Shown here: one piece after another, positions 5,272-7,937 of the stretch
Layout: each line of letters begins with the position of its first letter
Numbering within the stretch: the first letter of the stretch is position 1
Source: CAZLMW01 sp964560875
GTDB taxonomy: Bacteria; Myxococcota_A; UBA9042
Assembly: GCA_964560875.1 (NCBI GenBank)
Contig: CAZLMW010000207.1
Coordinates: 1 to 7,937, forward strand
Length of the DNA stretch: 7,937 nucleotides
Reading direction: 5' to 3'
Program-made: the position numbers and the translations under genes
Notes under the pieces: model-generated
What the model saw: the letters and a program-made list of their open reading frames with translations, nothing else
Told to the model about the DNA's origin: nothing
Databases searched by the model: none

Positions 5272-5804
5272 AATCGCGTTTCGTGTGGGCCACGATGTCG
5301 ACCATCTTCGCGATCGCGGGGGTTGCAGCGTGCAATGCCGCCCCGGTTGCGACGTCCCAACCGGGCTATGTGACGGTCGTGTTCGAAGATGGCCCCAGAG
5401 GCCTGCGCGTGCTCGCCGCGACCCACAGGACAGGTTCTGCGCCGCCCGATCAGCCGCTCACAGGTGCCCGATGGCGGACCGTCCAAGCGCCGACTGCTAT
5501 CAAACCGCCGCCCGCTATCAAAACGCCGGGCGCTTCCACCGTTGGGAACGGCAAGCCGCAACCACGCGCCACCGCCGCCCGCACTTACTGCGTGACCGTC
5601 AAGGCCGCCAACGCGGTTGAAAAGCGCTGTCTGCAGCCGCTCGCCCACCGCCACATCGCCCCCCGCAACGGCAGTGAGACCGCCGCGATCGTCCCAGCCA
5701 AAGCGTTGGTAGGTTCGGTCCGCTTGAACGCCGCCGAGCTCCCCGTCGACGTCGAAGTCGTCGCAGCCGATGGCCGACGTGCCACCGCGAGGAGCCGTGA
5801 GTGA
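5268..5804 (+). CDS. Small lipoprotein of unknown function
   Basis: 178 residues; I do not recognise the family. The ATG overlaps the fmt stop (ATGA), and no Shine-Dalgarno sequence is evident, so translation probably depends on coupling. The N-terminus is a lipoprotein signal: Lys2 and Arg4, a hydrophobic run and the lipobox VAAC with Cys22 as the acylation site. The mature part has a Pro-rich stretch with two related PxAIKxPxA-like pieces (residues about 76-90), then two cysteines in TYC and KRC about 12 residues apart that could form a disulfide. No transmembrane helix follows. A longer in-frame open stretch upstream lies inside fmt and is not used. The 4-base overlap with the next gene places it directly with the secreted M64 peptidase, so a chaperone, inhibitor or partner role is possible but unproven. 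Confidence 0.75.
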   Translation: MKSRFVWATMSTIFAIAGVAACNAAPVATSQPGYVTVVFEDGPRGLRVLAATHRTGSAPPDQPLTGARWRTVQAPTAIKPPPAIKTPGASTVGNGKPQPRATAARTYCVTVKAANAVEKRCLQPLAHRHIAPRNGSETAAIVPAKALVGSVRLNAAELPVDVEVVAADGRRATARSRE

Positions 5805-7087
5805 GCGCTGCCACACCTGCACCTCGCTGCGGCCCGTGGGTCCTGGTGTGTTTGGGCTTGTTGTGTGCCGCGCCCGACGCCCACGCTGATGAGCTTCGAA
5901 CGCTGATCGGCAACGGCGCTGCGGCCCGCCGGCTCGACCTCGTCGTTGTCGCGGAGGGCTATCGGGAGGCGGATAAAGAGCTCTTCTTCAAAGACGCGAA
6001 CAACGCCGCGACCGGCGTCTTGACCTACGGGCCCTACAAAGCGGCGCGCCCATTGGTGAATGTGCACGGATTGTTTGTCCCGTCTGGGCAATCTGGAGCC
6101 GACCATCCTTCGGCCGGGACCAAGGCGAACACGGCGTTCAATGCGACCTACGACAGCGGCGGGCTCAAGCGGTTGATCACGGCAAACGACGGCGCGGTTC
6201 TCGCGGCGGTGACAAAGGCGTTGCCCGAGTGGGACGTGGCCGTGTTGCTGGTCAACGATCCGCAGTACGGAGGATCGGGCGGTCCGGTCGCCATCGCGTC
6301 CGTTCACAAGGAGTCGATCCAGATCTTGCGCCACGAGCTCGCCCACACGATCGCTGGGCTCGCCGACGAATACACAGCCGCCTACCCGGGCAAACCCGTC
6401 GAAGACCCCGAGCCCAACGTCGCCCTCGCCGCCAACATCTCGCCGCCGAAGTGGCACCCATGGATCGACGACAAGACGCCGATTCCAAGCGATATCGCCG
6501 ACGCAACCGGCCCCCACAGCCCGATCGGCGCGTATGAAGGCGCGCGCTACCAGGTCAAAGGCATGTTTCGCCCCGCCCCACGCTGCCTGATGCGGGAGCT
6601 GAAAGACGATTTCTGCCCGATCTGTTGGGAGGGCGTGTACCTGGCGCTGCTCGGCCAAACCACGACGATCGCCGCGACGCTACCAGCATTGGCCACTGTC
6701 ACGTGTCAGCAGTCTGCGTGCCCACCGTTTCGGGTCGATGTCGCCCAAACCGAGGGCCTGCGCGGTCGTTGGCTGCTCGACGGAAAAGCGGTCCACGTCA
6801 ACGAGGGCGCGGACCTCGTCTACAGCCCTCTCGGACATGCGCCCGGCGAACACGTGCTCACGGTGCGCGTCGAGATCAAGAGCGACAAGGTGCGTCGTGA
6901 CGGCGATCCGCGCCTGTTTGAGGAGCACAGCTGGACGTTGATCATCACGGCGGACCCGGTCATCGCGCCTGCCCCCGACGATCCACCCGGCGACTGTGGT
7001 GCGGCGCCTGTGGGCGGCTCAACGACGTTGCTGTGGCCGATGTTGGTGGGTCTTGGCTGCCTGTTATGGCGAAGGAGAGTCCAATGA
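5801..7087 (+). CDS. Secreted M64-family (IgA-peptidase-like) metallopeptidase with MYXO-CTERM-like tail
   Basis: 428 residues. The GTG start overlaps the previous stop (GTGA) and has GAGGAG 6 bases upstream. The signal peptide (1-29) ends in AHA before Asp30. The catalytic segment HELAHTIAGLADEY (178-191) holds the zinc motif HExxH (His178, Glu179, His182) and the LADEY of M64 enzymes. Downstream, YEGARYQVKGMFRP (245-258) and a Cys-rich region (C262, C272, C275) match the conserved family core. Residues about 296-384 look like the C-terminal Ig-like beta domain (WLLDGK, GEHVLTVRV, HSWTL). The end has a Cys (399), a hydrophobic segment (about 409-423) and RRR (424-426), like myxosortase-processed MYXO-CTERM proteins, suggesting surface anchoring. 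The M64 name comes from an IgA protease, but in a probably environmental bacterium the substrate is unknown. Confidence 0.88.
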   Translation: MSAATPAPRCGPWVLVCLGLLCAAPDAHADELRTLIGNGAAARRLDLVVVAEGYREADKELFFKDANNAATGVLTYGPYKAARPLVNVHGLFVPSGQSGADHPSAGTKANTAFNATYDSGGLKRLITANDGAVLAAVTKALPEWDVAVLLVNDPQYGGSGGPVAIASVHKESIQILRHELAHTIAGLADEYTAAYPGKPVEDPEPNVALAANISPPKWHPWIDDKTPIPSDIADATGPHSPIGAYEGARYQVKGMFRPAPRCLMRELKDDFCPICWEGVYLALLGQTTTIAATLPALATVTCQQSACPPFRVDVAQTEGLRGRWLLDGKAVHVNEGADLVYSPLGHAPGEHVLTVRVEIKSDKVRRDGDPRLFEEHSWTLIITADPVIAPAPDDPPGDCGAAPVGGSTTLLWPMLVGLGCLLWRRRVQ

Positions 7088-7887
7088 AGATGGCGCTGAT
7101 CGGGTGCGGGAACATGGGCGGGGCGATCCTGTCTCGGTGGCTTGGTTCGGGCGCCCTGGACGCGACGGATGTGACGGTCGCCGAGTCCGATGAAGGTCGC
7201 GCTGCGGCGGTCGCGAACGCGCATGGCGTGGCGACGAGCACGGACGGTCCTGGTGTCGTGCAAGGTGCGGACGTCGTGATGCTTGGCGTGAAGCCGCAGG
7301 TCGCGCAACAGGTCGTTCAGCCGCTGATCGCCTCGGTTCCAACAGGTCAACCGTGGATCTCGATGCTCGCCGGGGTGCAGGCCTCCAAGGTGCGTCGCTG
7401 GCTGGGGAACAAGCCAACCGTGGTGCGAATCATGCCGAATACACCGGCGCGCGTAGGTCTTGGCTGCACAGCCGTCGCGTGGCCCGCCGCGCTCGAAACG
7501 CCGGTACGCGACGCGATCAAGGACTTGCTGGTGTCGCTCGGCGAGGTCGTGGAGCTCGAAGAAGACCGTATTGACGGCTTCACAGCGATCGCGGGATCGG
7601 GACCGGCATACGTGTTCCGCTTTCTGGAAGCCCTCGCAGATGCCGCCCGCGAACAGGGGTTTGACGAGGAACAAGCCGCGACGATGGCGCTTGCGACCGT
7701 GCGGGGCGCGGCTCAACTGGCGGCGGAGGATGATCGATCGTTCTCAGCGTTGCGGGTCGCTGTTACGAGCCCGGGCGGAACGACCGCGGAGGCGCTGCGC
7801 GTGTTGAGCGAGAATCGCTGGTCGACAGCCGTTTCGGATGCGGCCAACGCAGCTGTTGCCCGCGCAGTGGAGCTGGCGAAAGTCTAG
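7084..7887 (+). CDS. proC: Pyrroline-5-carboxylate reductase
   Basis: Catalyses the last step of proline biosynthesis, NAD(P)H-dependent reduction of 1-pyrroline-5-carboxylate to proline, in the cytoplasm. It has 267 residues, normal for the family. It shows the dinucleotide-binding GCGNMGGAI (7-15), KPQ (70-72), RIMPNTPA (115-122), GSGPAYVF (171-178) and the substrate-site signature VTSPGGTTAEAL (227-238). The ATG at 7084 is chosen over an in-frame ATG at 7033 because it has AAGGAG at 6-base spacing, overlaps the peptidase stop as ATGA, and gives the usual N-terminus two residues before the first beta strand. The upstream choice would add 17 residues inside the peptidase gene. No metabolic link to the preceding genes is evident, so shared expression is probably a product of genome packing. 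Confidence 0.97.
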   Translation: MKMALIGCGNMGGAILSRWLGSGALDATDVTVAESDEGRAAAVANAHGVATSTDGPGVVQGADVVMLGVKPQVAQQVVQPLIASVPTGQPWISMLAGVQASKVRRWLGNKPTVVRIMPNTPARVGLGCTAVAWPAALETPVRDAIKDLLVSLGEVVELEEDRIDGFTAIAGSGPAYVFRFLEALADAAREQGFDEEQAATMALATVRGAAQLAAEDDRSFSALRVAVTSPGGTTAEALRVLSENRWSTAVSDAANAAVARAVELAKV

Positions 7888-7891
7888 CAGA

Positions 7892-7931
7892 CTGCGCCAA
7901 AGCTTCGCCTCGGCGCAGGTGCTCGTTGTTT
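7892..7931 (+). terminator. Candidate terminator after proC
   Basis: CTGCGCC (7892-7898) and GGCGCAG (7912-7918) form a 7-bp perfect stem with a 13-base loop, starting four bases after the proC stop. The T-rich tcgttgttt follows within a few bases, interrupted by C and G. The position suits the end of the operon, but the long loop and broken T tract lower confidence. Confidence 0.45.
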
Positions 7932-7937
7932 GCAAGG

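Noticed and set aside
7033..7083. Upstream in-frame ATG extending proC by 17 residues
   Set aside because: It has no ribosome-binding site, lies inside the peptidase gene, and adds residues before the conserved N-terminal beta strand. ATG 7084 has AAGGAG and the ATGA overlap.

Overview
The window is high-GC bacterial DNA in which all seven genes lie on the + strand. Three things point to a member of the Myxococcota or a related deltaproteobacterial lineage: two secreted proteins built from arrays of a CC-C-C-C-C cysteine repeat, a secreted M64-type metallopeptidase ending in a MYXO-CTERM-like tail (Cys, hydrophobic segment, Arg cluster), and long Ala/Lys-rich low-complexity sequence. This is inferred from protein style, not from a marker gene.

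Layout. Positions 1-1089 hold the 3' part of a cysteine-rich protein with five Dickkopf-N-like repeats followed by four somatomedin-B-like domains; its start lies outside the window. Positions 1129-2676 encode a lipoprotein with about twelve copies of the same cysteine repeat, probably a paralogue. A promoter-like sequence follows, then a 234-residue cytoplasmic protein (2802-3506) with a coiled coil and a histone-H1-like basic tail, resembling PhaF-type phasins. Next come peptide deformylase (def, 3552-4106) and methionyl-tRNA formyltransferase (fmt, 4309-5271), which add and remove the N-formyl group at the start of translation. Three genes follow fmt, each overlapping the previous one by 4 bases: an unrecognised small lipoprotein (5268-5804), the M64 peptidase (5801-7087) and pyrroline-5-carboxylate reductase (proC, 7084-7887). 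A hairpin after proC may end the operon.

Two observations deserve most attention. First, somatomedin B domains, best known from animal extracellular proteins, appear four times in tandem in a bacterial secreted protein. Second, the def-fmt gap is bounded by an exact 10-bp direct repeat that carries both the def stop and the fmt start (TAGTG). This suggests that a roughly 200-bp insertion or duplication split a formerly overlapping gene pair while preserving both signals. There is no gene-free stretch longer than about 200 bases. I see no RNA genes, CRISPR array or recognisable transposase.
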